Of a DNA stretch of 15,758 bases, positions 1 through 7,201 are shown one piece after another. The number at the start of each line of letters is the position of its first letter. The stretch's first letter is position 1. Below the pieces are notes generated by a model. It made no database searches. It was not told where the DNA came from and saw only the letters and a program-made list of their open reading frames with translations. Made by a program: the position numbers and the translations under genes. The DNA is from Pseudomonadota bacterium (GTDB lineage: Bacteria; Pseudomonadota; Alphaproteobacteria; Rhizobiales; Kaistiaceae), in the NCBI GenBank assembly GCA_023433185.1, contig JAEZEN010000585.1, forward strand, positions 1 to 15,758, given 5' to 3'.

Positions 1-35
1 TGCTGAAGGCGTTCAACTTCCCGTTCCGGCAGTAA
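1..35 (+). CDS. rplE: 50S ribosomal protein L5, C-terminal end (partial)
   Basis: Only the last ten codons and the TAA stop are in the window; they read [10 protein letters not shown], the usual ending of alphaproteobacterial L5. The position directly before rpsN is the normal place of rplE in the spc operon. L5 binds 5S rRNA in the large subunit. The identification rests on this short tail and gene order; nothing can be said about the rest of the protein. Confidence 0.85.
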   Translation, partial: LKAFNFPFRQ

Positions 36-46
36 GGACAGGCACG

Positions 47-352
47 ATGGCCAAGACCAGTGCGATCTACCGCGACAAGAAGCGCCGCAAGTTGGTGGCC
101 CGCTTCGCCGAGCGCCGCGCTGCGCTGAAGGAGATGGCGAACGACGAGAGCCTCTCCATGGAAGAGCGCTTCCAGGCTCAGCTCAAGCTCGCCGAGTTGC
201 CGCGGAACTCCTCGAAGGTGCGCCTACACAACCGGTGCGAGATCACCGGCCGGCCGCGCGCCTATTATCGGAAACTCAAGGTGTCGCGCATTGCGCTGCG
301 CGAACTCGGCTCGGCGGGTCTGATTCCCGGCCTGGTCAAGTCGAGCTGGTAG
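47..352 (+). CDS. rpsN: 30S ribosomal protein S14
   Basis: A 101-residue S14, a small-subunit head protein contacting 16S rRNA near S3, S10 and S19. It begins [14 protein letters not shown] and ends with the family signature region ([14 protein letters not shown], then [11 protein letters not shown]). It is the long form without the zinc-ribbon CxxC pairs (a single Cys is seen), which is normal for proteobacteria. GGACAGG lies just upstream of the ATG, 11 nt after the rplE stop, so it is translated from the same mRNA. No anomalies seen. Confidence 0.98.
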   Translation: MAKTSAIYRDKKRRKLVARFAERRAALKEMANDESLSMEERFQAQLKLAELPRNSSKVRLHNRCEITGRPRAYYRKLKVSRIALRELGSAGLIPGLVKSSW

Positions 353-363
353 GAGCGACGAGC

Positions 364-759
364 ATGACGATGTCCGATCCGCTGGGCGACATGCTGACAC
401 GCATCCGCAACGCCCAGATGCGGAAGAAGTCGAAGGTCACGACGCCCGGCTCGCGGCTCCGCGAGCGCGTTCTCGACGTGCTGCAGGCCGAGGGCTATAT
501 CCGCGGCTATTCGCAGCTCGACCAGGAGGGCAGGGCCGAGCTCGAGATCGAGTTGAAGTACTACGACGGCGAGCCGGTGATCCGCGAGATCGAGCGCGTG
601 TCGCGCCCCGGTCGCCGGGTCTATGCCTCGGTCAAGAACATACCGCGCGTCAGCAACGGTCTGGGCGTCTCGATCCTCTCCACGCCCAAGGGCGTGATGT
701 CGGATACCGAGGCCCGCGACCAGAATGTCGGCGGTGAGGTGCTCTGCCGGGTGTTCTGA
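364..759 (+). CDS. rpsH: 30S ribosomal protein S8
   Basis: A 131-residue S8, the primary 16S rRNA-binding protein of the platform. In Escherichia coli S8 also represses translation of the spc operon. The sequence starts [18 protein letters not shown] and ends with the conserved [22 protein letters not shown] region. The chosen ATG has AGGAG overlapping the rpsN stop with 8 nt spacing. An in-frame extension back to 235 runs antiparallel to family expectation by reading through rpsN and was discarded. Gap to rpsN is 11 nt. Confidence 0.98.
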   Translation: MTMSDPLGDMLTRIRNAQMRKKSKVTTPGSRLRERVLDVLQAEGYIRGYSQLDQEGRAELEIELKYYDGEPVIREIERVSRPGRRVYASVKNIPRVSNGLGVSILSTPKGVMSDTEARDQNVGGEVLCRVF

Positions 760-792
760 TCCGGGCCGAGCTGAACGGGAAAGTCTGAAGTC

Positions 793-1326
793 ATGTCGCG
801 AATTGGCAAGAAGGCGGTACCGGTCCCGAGTGGGGTCACCGCGTCGATTGACGGGCAGAAGGTCGCGGTCAAGGGGCCGAAGGGCGAGCTGTCCTTCGTC
901 GCCACCGAGAACGTCGTGATCACCATGGAGGACGGGGCGCTGTCGGTGCAGCCGCGCGACGAATCCAAGGCTGCGCGTGCTGCCTGGGGGATGTCGCGGA
1001 CGATGGTCGCGAACCTCGTCGAGGGCGTGACCAAGGGGTTCGAGAAGAGGCTCGAGATCAGCGGCGTCGGCTACCGGGCCGCGGTGCAGGGTGCGAACCT
1101 CCAGCTCAATCTCGGCTACAGCCACGACGTCGCCTATCCGATTCCGGCGGGAATCACGATCACGACGCCGAAGCCGACCGAGATCCTGGTCGCCGGCACC
1201 AATCGTCAGCAGGTCGGCCAGGTCGCGGCCGAGATCCGCGATTTCCGGCGGCCGGAGCCGTACAAGGGCAAGGGGATCAAGTACTCGACCGAGACGATCC
1301 ACCGCAAGGAAGGCAAGAAGAAGTAA
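793..1326 (+). CDS. rplF: 50S ribosomal protein L6
   Basis: A 177-residue L6, a two-domain large-subunit protein near the L7/L12 stalk base and sarcin-ricin loop. It starts [15 protein letters not shown] and has the C-terminal [20 protein letters not shown] signature followed by a basic KEGKKK tail. Length matches the family. The upstream Shine-Dalgarno is weak (GGGAAAG region), suggesting coupling with rpsH 33 nt upstream. Nothing unusual. Confidence 0.98.
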   Translation: MSRIGKKAVPVPSGVTASIDGQKVAVKGPKGELSFVATENVVITMEDGALSVQPRDESKAARAAWGMSRTMVANLVEGVTKGFEKRLEISGVGYRAAVQGANLQLNLGYSHDVAYPIPAGITITTPKPTEILVAGTNRQQVGQVAAEIRDFRRPEPYKGKGIKYSTETIHRKEGKKK

Positions 1327-1331
1327 GCGCC

Positions 1332-1688
1332 ATGGCGAAGAACACCACCGAGCGGCGCGTCGGCAGGGTCCGGCGCCAAGTGAAGGCCGCGGCGAACGGC
1401 CGGAAGCGCCTCAGCGTCTTCCGGTCCTCGAAGCACATCTATGCCCAGGTCATCGACGACACCGAGGGCAGGACCCTCGCTGCGGCGTCCTCCCTGGAAA
1501 AGGACCTCAAGGCGAAGCTCAAGACCGGCGCCGACAAGGATGCGGCGGCCGAGGTCGGCAAGCTCGTTGCGGCGCGCGCCGCGGCGGCCGGCGTGACCGA
1601 CGTGGTCTTCGACCGGGGTCCGTACCTCTATCACGGCCGCGTCAAGGCGCTGGCCGACGGGGCCCGCGAGGGCGGACTGAATTTCTGA
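1332..1688 (+). CDS. rplR: 50S ribosomal protein L18
   Basis: A 118-residue L18, which binds 5S rRNA and helps load it on the large subunit. Hallmarks are [18 protein letters not shown] in the first half and [24 protein letters not shown] at the C terminus. It starts 5 nt after the rplF stop with no clear ribosome-binding site of its own, so translational coupling to rplF is likely. A 57-nt gap separates it from rpsE. Confidence 0.98.
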   Translation: MAKNTTERRVGRVRRQVKAAANGRKRLSVFRSSKHIYAQVIDDTEGRTLAAASSLEKDLKAKLKTGADKDAAAEVGKLVAARAAAAGVTDVVFDRGPYLYHGRVKALADGAREGGLNF

Positions 1689-1745
1689 TGACCACTTGAA
1701 CAGCGGTCACACGACAACGATATCGGGCAAACGGAAAGCGGAAGC

Positions 1746-2309
1746 ATGGCAAGAGAGCGCGAACGCAGCCGGGAACGCGAGCGGGAGGACAGCGAGTTCG
1801 TTGACAAGCTCGTCCACATCAACCGCGTCGCGAAGGTGGTGAAGGGCGGCCGGCGCTTCGGCTTCGCGGCGCTCGTCGTCGTGGGCGACCAGAAGGGCCG
1901 CGTCGGCTTCGGCCATGGCAAGGCCCGCGAGGTGCCCGAGGCGATCCGCAAGGCGACCGAGGCGGCGAAGCGCGGGCTGGTCCGCGTGCCGCTGCGCGAA
2001 GGCCGGACGCTTCACCACGACGTCGCCGGCCGCCATGGTGCCGGCAAGGTGATCTGCCGCGCGGCACCGGCCGGTACCGGCATCATCGCCGGCGGCCCGA
2101 TGCGCGCGGTGTTCGAGACGCTCGGCGTCCAGGACGTCGTGGCGAAGTCCTTCGGATCCTCCAACCCCTACAACATGGTGCGGGCGACGTTCGATGCGCT
2201 GAAGCGCGAGGACAGCCCGCGCGGGGTCGCCGCCCGCCGGGGGATGAAGGTGTCGACGCTGCAGTCGCGCCGCCGCGACATCGACGCCGAAGCGGCCGTC
2301 GAGGCCTGA
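1746..2309 (+). CDS. rpsE: 30S ribosomal protein S5
   Basis: A 187-residue S5, required for decoding accuracy and mRNA helicase activity at the entry tunnel. The core starts [20 protein letters not shown], with [20 protein letters not shown] in the double-stranded RNA-binding-like part and [15 protein letters not shown] in the second domain. The N-terminal 19 residues are an alternating Arg/Glu tract not found in gamma-proteobacterial S5; alphaproteobacterial S5 commonly carries a charged extension, but here it is almost a pure RE repeat. The start follows a GGAAG motif. Confidence 0.98.
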   Translation: MARERERSREREREDSEFVDKLVHINRVAKVVKGGRRFGFAALVVVGDQKGRVGFGHGKAREVPEAIRKATEAAKRGLVRVPLREGRTLHHDVAGRHGAGKVICRAAPAGTGIIAGGPMRAVFETLGVQDVVAKSFGSSNPYNMVRATFDALKREDSPRGVAARRGMKVSTLQSRRRDIDAEAAVEA

Positions 2310-2328
2310 CAGAGAGGGACGGACGACA

Positions 2329-2520
2329 ATGGCCGACAAGACCATCACCGTTGAGCAGATCGGCAGCCCGATCCGCCGCCCGGCCATCCAGCGACAGACG
2401 CTGATCGGCCTCGGGCTGAACAAGATTCGCCGCCGGCGCACGCTGCCGGACACGCCGGCCGTGCGGGGCATGATCGCCAAGGTCAGCCACCTCGTCCGCG
2501 TGGTCGAGGAAGGGAAGTAG
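2329..2520 (+). CDS. rpmD: 50S ribosomal protein L30
   Basis: A 63-residue L30, a small large-subunit protein. It begins [18 protein letters not shown], has [22 protein letters not shown] and ends in [13 protein letters not shown], all standard for the family. It lies 19 nt after rpsE with an AGAGGGACGG leader and 4 nt before rplO, the normal spc order. Confidence 0.97.
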   Translation: MADKTITVEQIGSPIRRPAIQRQTLIGLGLNKIRRRRTLPDTPAVRGMIAKVSHLVRVVEEGK

Positions 2521-2524
2521 TCCG

Positions 2525-3007
2525 ATGAAGCTCAACGAGATCGCCGACAATCCCGGTGCGCGCAAGGCACGCATGCGCGTCGGGCGCGGCATCGGCTCCG
2601 GCAAGGGCAAGACCGCCGGCCGCGGCGTGAAGGGCCAGAAGTCCCGCACCGGCGTCGCCGTCAAGGGCTTCGAGGGCGGACAGATGCCGCTTCACCGGCG
2701 CCTGCCGAAGCGCGGCTTCACCAACATCTTCGCGCGCGAGTACAACGAGGTCGGCCTGGGCAAGATCCAGGAGGCGATCGACGCCGGGCGCCTCGACGGG
2801 TCGGTGACCGTAACGGCTGCCGTGCTCAAGGCGGCGGGCCTGATCCGGCGCGAGAAGGACGGTGTCCGCCTGCTGGCCAACGGCGAACTGAAGTCGGCGG
2901 TGAAGTTCGAGATCGCCGGCGGTTCCAAGGCGGCCATCGCCGCGGTCGAGAAGGCCGGCGGCTCGGTGGAAGTGCTCAGGTCGGCGGGAGCCGAGAAGGC
3001 CGAGTAG
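2525..3007 (+). CDS. rplO: 50S ribosomal protein L15
   Basis: A 160-residue L15, a late-assembly large-subunit protein. It begins [22 protein letters not shown] and contains the glycine-rich [14 protein letters not shown] loop plus [15 protein letters not shown]. The ATG is 4 nt after rpmD, with its purine-rich binding site (GGAAG) inside the rpmD end. The last residues are a short Ala/Glu-rich tail typical of the group. Confidence 0.98.
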   Translation: MKLNEIADNPGARKARMRVGRGIGSGKGKTAGRGVKGQKSRTGVAVKGFEGGQMPLHRRLPKRGFTNIFAREYNEVGLGKIQEAIDAGRLDGSVTVTAAVLKAAGLIRREKDGVRLLANGELKSAVKFEIAGGSKAAIAAVEKAGGSVEVLRSAGAEKAE

Positions 3008-3025
3008 GCCGGAAGGAACGGTCGT

Positions 3026-4357
3026 ATGGCATCGGCGGCTGAACAACTTGCAGCCAATCTGAATCTTGGCGCCTTTGCAAAGGCAGAGGCGCTGAAGAAG
3101 CGGATTCTGTTCACCCTCGGTGCGCTGCTGATCTACCGGGTCGGCACCTACATCCCGATGCCGGGGATCAATCCCGAAGCGCTTGCCCAGGCCTTCGACG
3201 CCCAGTCGAGCGGCCTCATCGGCATGTTCAACATGTTTGCCGGCGGCGCCGTTGGCCGCATGGCGATCTTCGCGCTCGGCATCATGCCGTACATCTCCGC
3301 GGCGATCATCATGCAGCTGATGACGTCGATCGTGCCCTCGCTCGAGGCCCTCAAGAAGGAGGGCGAGCAGGGCCGGAAGGTCATCAACCAGTACACCCGC
3401 TACGGCACGGTGATCCTCGCCGTGCTGCAGGCCTATGGCATTGCGGTCGGCCTCGAGGGCGCGACCAATGTCGTCATCGATCCGGGCATGTTCTTCCGCA
3501 TCACGGCGGTCGTGACGCTGACCGGCGGCACGATGTTCCTGATGTGGCTCGGCGAGCAGATCACCAGCCGCGGCATCGGCAACGGCATCTCGCTGATCAT
3601 CTTCTCCGGCATCGTCGCCAACCTGCCCTCGGCGCTGGTCGGCACGCTGGAACTCGGCCGGGAGGGTGCCCTCTCGACCGCCCTCATCCTGTTCATCGCC
3701 CTAATGGCGATCGTCGTGATCGCGGTCATCGTGTTCGTCGAGCGCGCCCAGCGCCGCCTGCTGATCCAGTATCCGAAGCGTCAGGTCGGCAACCGGATGT
3801 TCCAGGGCGAGGCGTCACACCTGCCGCTGAAGCTCAACACGGCGGGCGTCATCCCGCCGATCTTCGCGTCCTCGCTACTCCTCCTGCCCGTCACCCTCGC
3901 CAATTTCTCCGGCACGGGCGGACCGGCCTGGCTCAACACGATCACGGCGATGGTCGGTCACGGCCAGCCGCTCTACATGCTGCTCTATGCCGGGCTGATC
4001 GTGTTCTTCGCCTTCTTCTATACGGCCGTGGTCTTCAATCCGTCCGACACGGCCGACAACCTCAAGAAGCATGGCGGCTTCATCCCGGGCATTCGTCCCG
4101 GCGCCAAGACCGCGGAGTACATCGACTACGTCCTCACCCGCATCACGGTCGTCGGCGCGATCTACCTGGTGGCCGTCTGTCTCCTGCCGGAATTCCTGAT
4201 CAGCTACGCCGGCGTGCCGTTCTACTTCGGCGGCACCTCGCTCCTGATCGTGGTGAGCGTGACGATGGATACCGTCTCGCAGGTGCAGGGGCATCTCCTC
4301 GCGCACCAGTATGAGGGCCTCGTCAAGAAGGCCAAGCTGAGAGGGAAGACGCGATGA
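3026..4357 (+). CDS. secY: Preprotein translocase subunit SecY
   Basis: A 443-residue SecY, the channel subunit of the SecYEG inner-membrane translocon that passes Sec-dependent proteins such as the three exported proteins encoded later in this window. Ten hydrophobic segments are readable. Landmarks are YIPMPGINPEA before the plug region, MFAGGAVGRMAIFALGIMPYISA, the cytoplasmic loop VERAQRRLLIQYPKRQVG, and GGTSLLIVVSVTMDTVSQVQ near the end. GGAAGGAA precedes the ATG. The stop overlaps the adk start by 4 nt (ATGA), indicating coupled translation. Confidence 0.98.
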   Translation: MASAAEQLAANLNLGAFAKAEALKKRILFTLGALLIYRVGTYIPMPGINPEALAQAFDAQSSGLIGMFNMFAGGAVGRMAIFALGIMPYISAAIIMQLMTSIVPSLEALKKEGEQGRKVINQYTRYGTVILAVLQAYGIAVGLEGATNVVIDPGMFFRITAVVTLTGGTMFLMWLGEQITSRGIGNGISLIIFSGIVANLPSALVGTLELGREGALSTALILFIALMAIVVIAVIVFVERAQRRLLIQYPKRQVGNRMFQGEASHLPLKLNTAGVIPPIFASSLLLLPVTLANFSGTGGPAWLNTITAMVGHGQPLYMLLYAGLIVFFAFFYTAVVFNPSDTADNLKKHGGFIPGIRPGAKTAEYIDYVLTRITVVGAIYLVAVCLLPEFLISYAGVPFYFGGTSLLIVVSVTMDTVSQVQGHLLAHQYEGLVKKAKLRGKTR

Positions 4358-4935
4358 GGCTGATCCTGCTCGGGCCGCCGGGGGCGGGCAAGGGAACCCA
4401 GGCGCAGCGGCTCGTCGAGAAGCACGGCATCGTCCAGCTCTCGACCGGAGACATGCTGCGGGCGGCCGTGGCCGCGGGCACGGCGGTCGGCAAGCGCGCC
4501 GGGGCGATCATGGATCGTGGAGACCTGGTGCCGGACGACGTGATGATCGAGATCATCGCCGATCGGCTCGCGGCGCCCGACGCTGCCAGGGGCTTCATCC
4601 TCGACGGGTTTCCGCGGACCGTCGAGCAGGCGGCAGCGCTCGACCGGCTGCTCGAGAAGCGGGGCATCGCCCTCGACGGCATCGTCGAGATCACTGTCGA
4701 CCACGGCATCCTCCGCGACCGGATTCTCGGGCGCGCCAGGGAGACCGGCGGGGCACGGGCGGACGACACCGAGGCGACCATCAGCAAGCGCCTCGAAGTC
4801 TATCGCGCGCAGACCGCCCCGGTCGCCGACCATTATCGGCGCCGCGGGGTGCTGAAGCAGGTCGACGGCATGGGAACCGTCGAGGAAGTCGCGGCGCGGA
4901 TCGACGACAGCATCCACGCCGGAACCGATGCCTGA
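4354..4935 (+). CDS. adk: Adenylate kinase (short form)
   Basis: A 193-residue cytosolic enzyme interconverting ATP plus AMP with two ADP. The P-loop GPPGAGKGT is at residues 7-15; LSTGDMLR and GFILDGFPRT form the AMP-binding region. The segment between LGRARETGG and DDTEATISKRL is short: the roughly 27-residue LID insertion of the long bacterial form, with its zinc or Asp/His site, is missing, as is usual in alphaproteobacterial Adk. It overlaps secY by 4 nt. No terminator is visible after it. Confidence 0.98.
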   Translation: MRLILLGPPGAGKGTQAQRLVEKHGIVQLSTGDMLRAAVAAGTAVGKRAGAIMDRGDLVPDDVMIEIIADRLAAPDAARGFILDGFPRTVEQAAALDRLLEKRGIALDGIVEITVDHGILRDRILGRARETGGARADDTEATISKRLEVYRAQTAPVADHYRRRGVLKQVDGMGTVEEVAARIDDSIHAGTDA

Positions 4936-4948
4936 GGGCGGCTTGGAG

Positions 4949-4977
4949 TTGACGGAAGGCAGGCAAATGTATATCTA
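4949..4977 (+). promoter_or_regulatory. Candidate promoter for the rpsM-rplQ operon
   Basis: TTGACG at 4949-4954 is followed after 17 nt by TATCTA (4972-4977); TATATC (4970-4975) is an alternative with 15 nt spacing. TTGAC is the standard alphaproteobacterial -35 core, and the site sits in the only long gap between the spc and alpha blocks. Transcription would start around 4984, giving a leader of about 140 nt. This is a sequence match only; read-through from secY-adk is also expected. Confidence 0.5.
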
Positions 4978-5018
4978 CCGGCACGAATTCTGCATCTTGT
5001 TGGATGCGCGGTGCCGGT
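4977..5018 (+). repeat. Inverted repeat / two-tier stem at the alpha-operon promoter
   Basis: ACCGGCAC (4977-4984) and GTGCCGGT (5011-5018) are perfect 8-bp inverted arms. Nested inside is a second stem, GCATC (4992-4996) with GATGC (5003-5007), around the loop TTGTTG. The left arm overlaps the end of the candidate -10 box. Therefore the full stem would form only in RNA reading through from adk, or the repeat acts as DNA, for instance as an operator. Confidence 0.55.
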
Positions 5019-5050
5019 GACCAGGAATGGAGAGCCGGGGCCGCCGTCTG

Positions 5051-5103
5051 CGTTGCCCTGAAATCTCTACCGGATAAGAACGTTACGGCCGTGGCAACGG
5101 CCG
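5051..5103 (+). promoter_or_regulatory. rpsM leader with two competing hairpins
   Basis: CGGCCGT (5086-5092) pairs with ACGGCCG (5097-5103) around the 4-nt loop GGCA, ending 4 nt before the rpsM Shine-Dalgarno. CGTTGCC (5051-5057) can instead pair with GGCAACG (5093-5099), which uses the loop and right arm of the first hairpin, so the two structures exclude each other. In E. coli the equivalent leader is a structured S4-binding site; no homology to that fold is claimed here. Confidence 0.45.
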
Positions 5104-5107
5104 GCAG

Positions 5108-5113
5108 AAGGAG
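5108..5113 (+). promoter_or_regulatory. Shine-Dalgarno of rpsM, fixes a TTG start
   Basis: AAGGAG lies 8 nt before TTG at 5122. No ATG or GTG in the frame gives the family N terminus, so this site supports the rare TTG initiation codon. Confidence 0.85.
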
Positions 5114-5121
5114 AAGCGGCC

Positions 5122-5490
5122 TTGGCCCGTATCGCAGGCGTCAATATTCCGACCAACAAGCGCGTCGTCATCGCGCTGCAGTACATCCATGGAATTGGCC
5201 AGGCCAAGGCCAAGGAGATCATGGCCAAGGTGAGCATCCCCGACGAACGCCGGGTGAATGAGCTCTCGGACGCCGAGGTCCTGCAGATTCGCGAAGCGAT
5301 CGACCGGGACTATCTCGTGGAAGGCGATCTGCGCCGCGAAGTGGCGATGAACATCAAGCGTCTGATGGATCTCGGCTGCTACCGCGGTCTGCGTCACCGG
5401 CGCGGCCTGCCGGTCCGCGGCCAGCGCACGCACACCAATGCGCGCACCCGCAAGGGTCCGGCCAAGCCGATCGCCGGCAAGAAGAAGTAA
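5122..5490 (+). CDS. rpsM: 30S ribosomal protein S13
   Basis: A 122-residue S13, a small-subunit head protein that forms intersubunit bridges and contacts P-site tRNA. It starts [15 protein letters not shown] and has [13 protein letters not shown] (helix-two-turn-helix region), [18 protein letters not shown] and a basic Lys-rich tail. The initiation codon is TTG, backed by AAGGAG 8 nt upstream. It is the first gene of the alpha-type block, 186 nt after adk, so its leader is the natural site of operon control. Confidence 0.97.
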   Translation: MARIAGVNIPTNKRVVIALQYIHGIGQAKAKEIMAKVSIPDERRVNELSDAEVLQIREAIDRDYLVEGDLRREVAMNIKRLMDLGCYRGLRHRRGLPVRGQRTHTNARTRKGPAKPIAGKKK

Positions 5491-5507
5491 GTCAAGCGAA
5501 CCGCCAA

Positions 5508-5587
5508 CAGCGAACAGCGCATAGAGGAAAAGCGGAGCGGAAAGCGTCGCGGAGGAGCCTGTCTCATTCGTCACGCGCTATTCGCTG
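5508..5587 (+). repeat. Long inverted repeat in the rpsM-rpsK spacer
   Basis: CAGCGAACAGCGC (5508-5520) and GCGCTATTCGCTG (5575-5587) are complementary at 12 of 13 positions (one C-A mismatch), enclosing 54 nt with purine-rich AGCGG repeats. The right arm ends 20 nt before the rpsK ATG. The element fills most of the 117-nt spacer, which has no open gene. Possible roles are mRNA processing or control of rpsK translation. Confidence 0.5.
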
Positions 5588-5607
5588 ACCGCCCAGAAGG
5601 ACGACAG

Positions 5608-5997
5608 ATGGCCAAGGAAGCAACCCGCGTGCGCCGCCGTGAGCGCAAGAACATCACCAACGGCGTCGCGCATGTGAACTCGAGCTTCAACAACACGATG
5701 ATCACCATCACCGACGCGCAGGGGAACGCGATCTCGTGGTCCTCCGCCGGGCTGATGGGCTTCAAGGGCTCGCGGAAGTCGACGCCCTACGCCGCTCAGA
5801 TGGCCGCCGAGGATGCCGGCAAGAAGGCCGCCGAGCATGGCGTCCGCACGCTCGAGGTCGAGGTGTCGGGTCCCGGTTCGGGCCGTGAGTCCGCCTTGCG
5901 CGCCCTCCAGTCGGGCGGCTTCACGATCACCTCGATCCGCGACGTGACGCCGATCGCGCATAACGGCTGCCGTCCGCGGAAGCGCCGCCGCGTCTGA
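5608..5997 (+). CDS. rpsK: 30S ribosomal protein S11
   Basis: A 129-residue S11, a platform protein that lines the mRNA exit region. Landmarks are [38 protein letters not shown] and the C-terminal [14 protein letters not shown] followed by [12 protein letters not shown]. The start has AAGGAC upstream. It is separated from rpsM by 117 nt and from rpoA by 129 nt to the preferred rpoA start, unusually roomy for ribosomal genes. The order rpsM-rpsK-rpoA without rpsD between is normal for alphaproteobacteria. Confidence 0.98.
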   Translation: MAKEATRVRRRERKNITNGVAHVNSSFNNTMITITDAQGNAISWSSAGLMGFKGSRKSTPYAAQMAAEDAGKKAAEHGVRTLEVEVSGPGSGRESALRALQSGGFTITSIRDVTPIAHNGCRPRKRRRV

Positions 5998-6005
5998 CGC
6001 TGCCG

Positions 6006-6043
6006 GTCATGCGCCTGCGCCTGCATGGCGCGGGCGGCATGAC
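6006..6043 (+). repeat. Strong stem-loop between rpsK and rpoA
   Basis: Left arm 6006-6021 (GTCATGCGCCTGCGCC) and right arm 6027-6043 (GGCGCGGGCGGCATGAC) form 16 pairs including one G-U, with one bulged G and the loop TGCAT. It begins 9 nt after the rpsK stop. No U-tract follows, so it is not a standard intrinsic terminator; an RNase processing site, 3'-end stabiliser or attenuator setting RpoA dosage are options. Confidence 0.6.
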
Positions 6044-6081
6044 GTGTTCTGCCATTTCGCGGCCTCCGGAGGCTGCCTCGC

Positions 6082-6103
6082 GCCGCCCTTGCCTCGGGGC
6101 GGC
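6082..6103 (+). repeat. Hairpin just upstream of the rpoA ribosome-binding site
   Basis: GCCGCCC (6082-6088) pairs with GGGCGGC (6097-6103) across an 8-nt loop, ending 9 nt before the rpoA Shine-Dalgarno. A short palindrome, GCCTCCGGAGGC, lies at 6062-6073. The two could insulate or gate rpoA translation; the sequence shows pairing potential only. Confidence 0.45.
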
Positions 6104-6112
6104 AAACGACTG

Positions 6113-6118
6113 AAAGGA
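6113..6118 (+). promoter_or_regulatory. Shine-Dalgarno that decides the rpoA start
   Basis: AAAGGA is 8 nt before ATG at 6127 but runs into the ATG at 6118, which is therefore too close to be served by it. This favours 6127. Confidence 0.7.
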
Positions 6119-6126
6119 TGAAGCTC

Positions 6127-7149
6127 ATGATCCAAAAGAACTGGCAAGAGCTGATCAAACCGAACAAGCTCGAGATCTCTACCGGCTCCGGTCAGGCCTC
6201 GAAGCGCTTCGCCACCATCGTCGCGGAGCCGCTCGAGCGCGGATTCGGCCTGACGCTGGGCAACGCGCTGCGCCGCGTGCTTCTCTCCTCGCTCCAGGGC
6301 GCCGCCGTCAAGGCCGTCCAGATCGACGGCGTGCTGCACGAGTTCTCGTCGATCAGCGGCGTCCGCGAGGACGTCACCGACATGATTCTCAACATCAAGG
6401 AAATCGCCATCAAGATGCAGGGCGACGGGCCGAAGCGCATGGTCGTGCGCAAGCAGGGCCCGGGCGTCGTGACCGCCGGCGACATCCAGACCATCTCCGA
6501 CATCGAGATCCTCAACCCCGACCACGTGATCTGCACGCTGGACGAGGGCACCGAGATTCGTATGGAGTTCACGGTCGATACCGGCAAGGGCTACGTCCCG
6601 GCCGATCGCAACCGCCCGGAGGATGCCCCGATCGGCCTGATTCCGGTCGACAGTCTCTACTCGCCGGTCAAGAAGGTGTCGTACCGCGTCGAGAACACCC
6701 GCGAGGGCCAGGTCCTCGACTACGACAAGCTCACGCTGACGATCGAGACCGACGGGTCGCTGCGCGCCGACGACGCCGTCGCCTATGCCGCCCGCATCCT
6801 TCAGGACCAGCTCTCGATCTTCGTCAATTTCGAGGAGCCGCAGAAGGAGACCTCGGAGGTTTCGATCCCCGAGCTCGCCTTCAATCCGGCGCTGCTCAAG
6901 AAGGTCGACGAGCTCGAGCTGTCCGTGCGCTCGGCCAACTGCCTGAAGAACGACAACATCGTCTATATCGGCGATCTCATCCAGAAGACCGAGGCGGAGA
7001 TGCTCCGCACGCCGAATTTCGGCCGGAAGTCGCTCAACGAGATCAAGGAGGTCCTCGCGCAGATGGGCCTGCATCTCGGGATGGAGGTCACGAACTGGCC
7101 GCCGGAGAACATCGACGAACTGGCCAAGCGCTACGAAGACCACTATTGA
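6127..7149 (+). CDS. rpoA: DNA-directed RNA polymerase subunit alpha
   Basis: A 340-residue alpha subunit. The N-terminal domain dimerises and nucleates core assembly: [21 protein letters not shown], then [14 protein letters not shown] linker near residues 235-255 leads to the C-terminal domain, where [11 protein letters not shown] carries the Arg equivalent to E. coli R265 that contacts UP-element DNA and activators, followed by [21 protein letters not shown] 6127 ([16 protein letters not shown], the usual alphaproteobacterial N terminus) is preferred over ATG 6118, which would add only MKL and overlap the ribosome-binding site. Its place between rpsK and rplQ ties RNA polymerase supply to ribosome synthesis. 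Confidence 0.97.
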   Translation: MIQKNWQELIKPNKLEISTGSGQASKRFATIVAEPLERGFGLTLGNALRRVLLSSLQGAAVKAVQIDGVLHEFSSISGVREDVTDMILNIKEIAIKMQGDGPKRMVVRKQGPGVVTAGDIQTISDIEILNPDHVICTLDEGTEIRMEFTVDTGKGYVPADRNRPEDAPIGLIPVDSLYSPVKKVSYRVENTREGQVLDYDKLTLTIETDGSLRADDAVAYAARILQDQLSIFVNFEEPQKETSEVSIPELAFNPALLKKVDELELSVRSANCLKNDNIVYIGDLIQKTEAEMLRTPNFGRKSLNEIKEVLAQMGLHLGMEVTNWPPENIDELAKRYEDHY

Positions 7150-7162
7150 CCATTGGGAAATG

Positions 7163-7184
7163 ACGCGGGCCTCGTGCCCCGCGT
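7163..7184 (+). repeat. Stem-loop in the rpoA-rplQ spacer
   Basis: ACGCGGG (7163-7169) pairs with CCCGCGT (7178-7184); C7170-G7176 can extend it with one bulge. It lies 13 nt after the rpoA stop and has no following U-run. It resembles the other spacer stems of this operon in being GC-rich and placed near the upstream stop codon. Confidence 0.45.
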
Positions 7185-7201
7185 GAGTATTGGAGAGGGC
7201 C

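Noticed and set aside
265..1302. Long minus-strand open frame (345 codons) opposite rpsH and rplF
   Set aside because: It is antisense to two certain ribosomal genes, is Arg/Leu/Asp-rich as expected from GC-rich antisense reading, and shows no family motif.
1689..1709. TGACC/GGTCA hairpin in the rplR-rpsE spacer
   Set aside because: Only 5 pairs around an 11-nt loop; such a stem is expected by chance.
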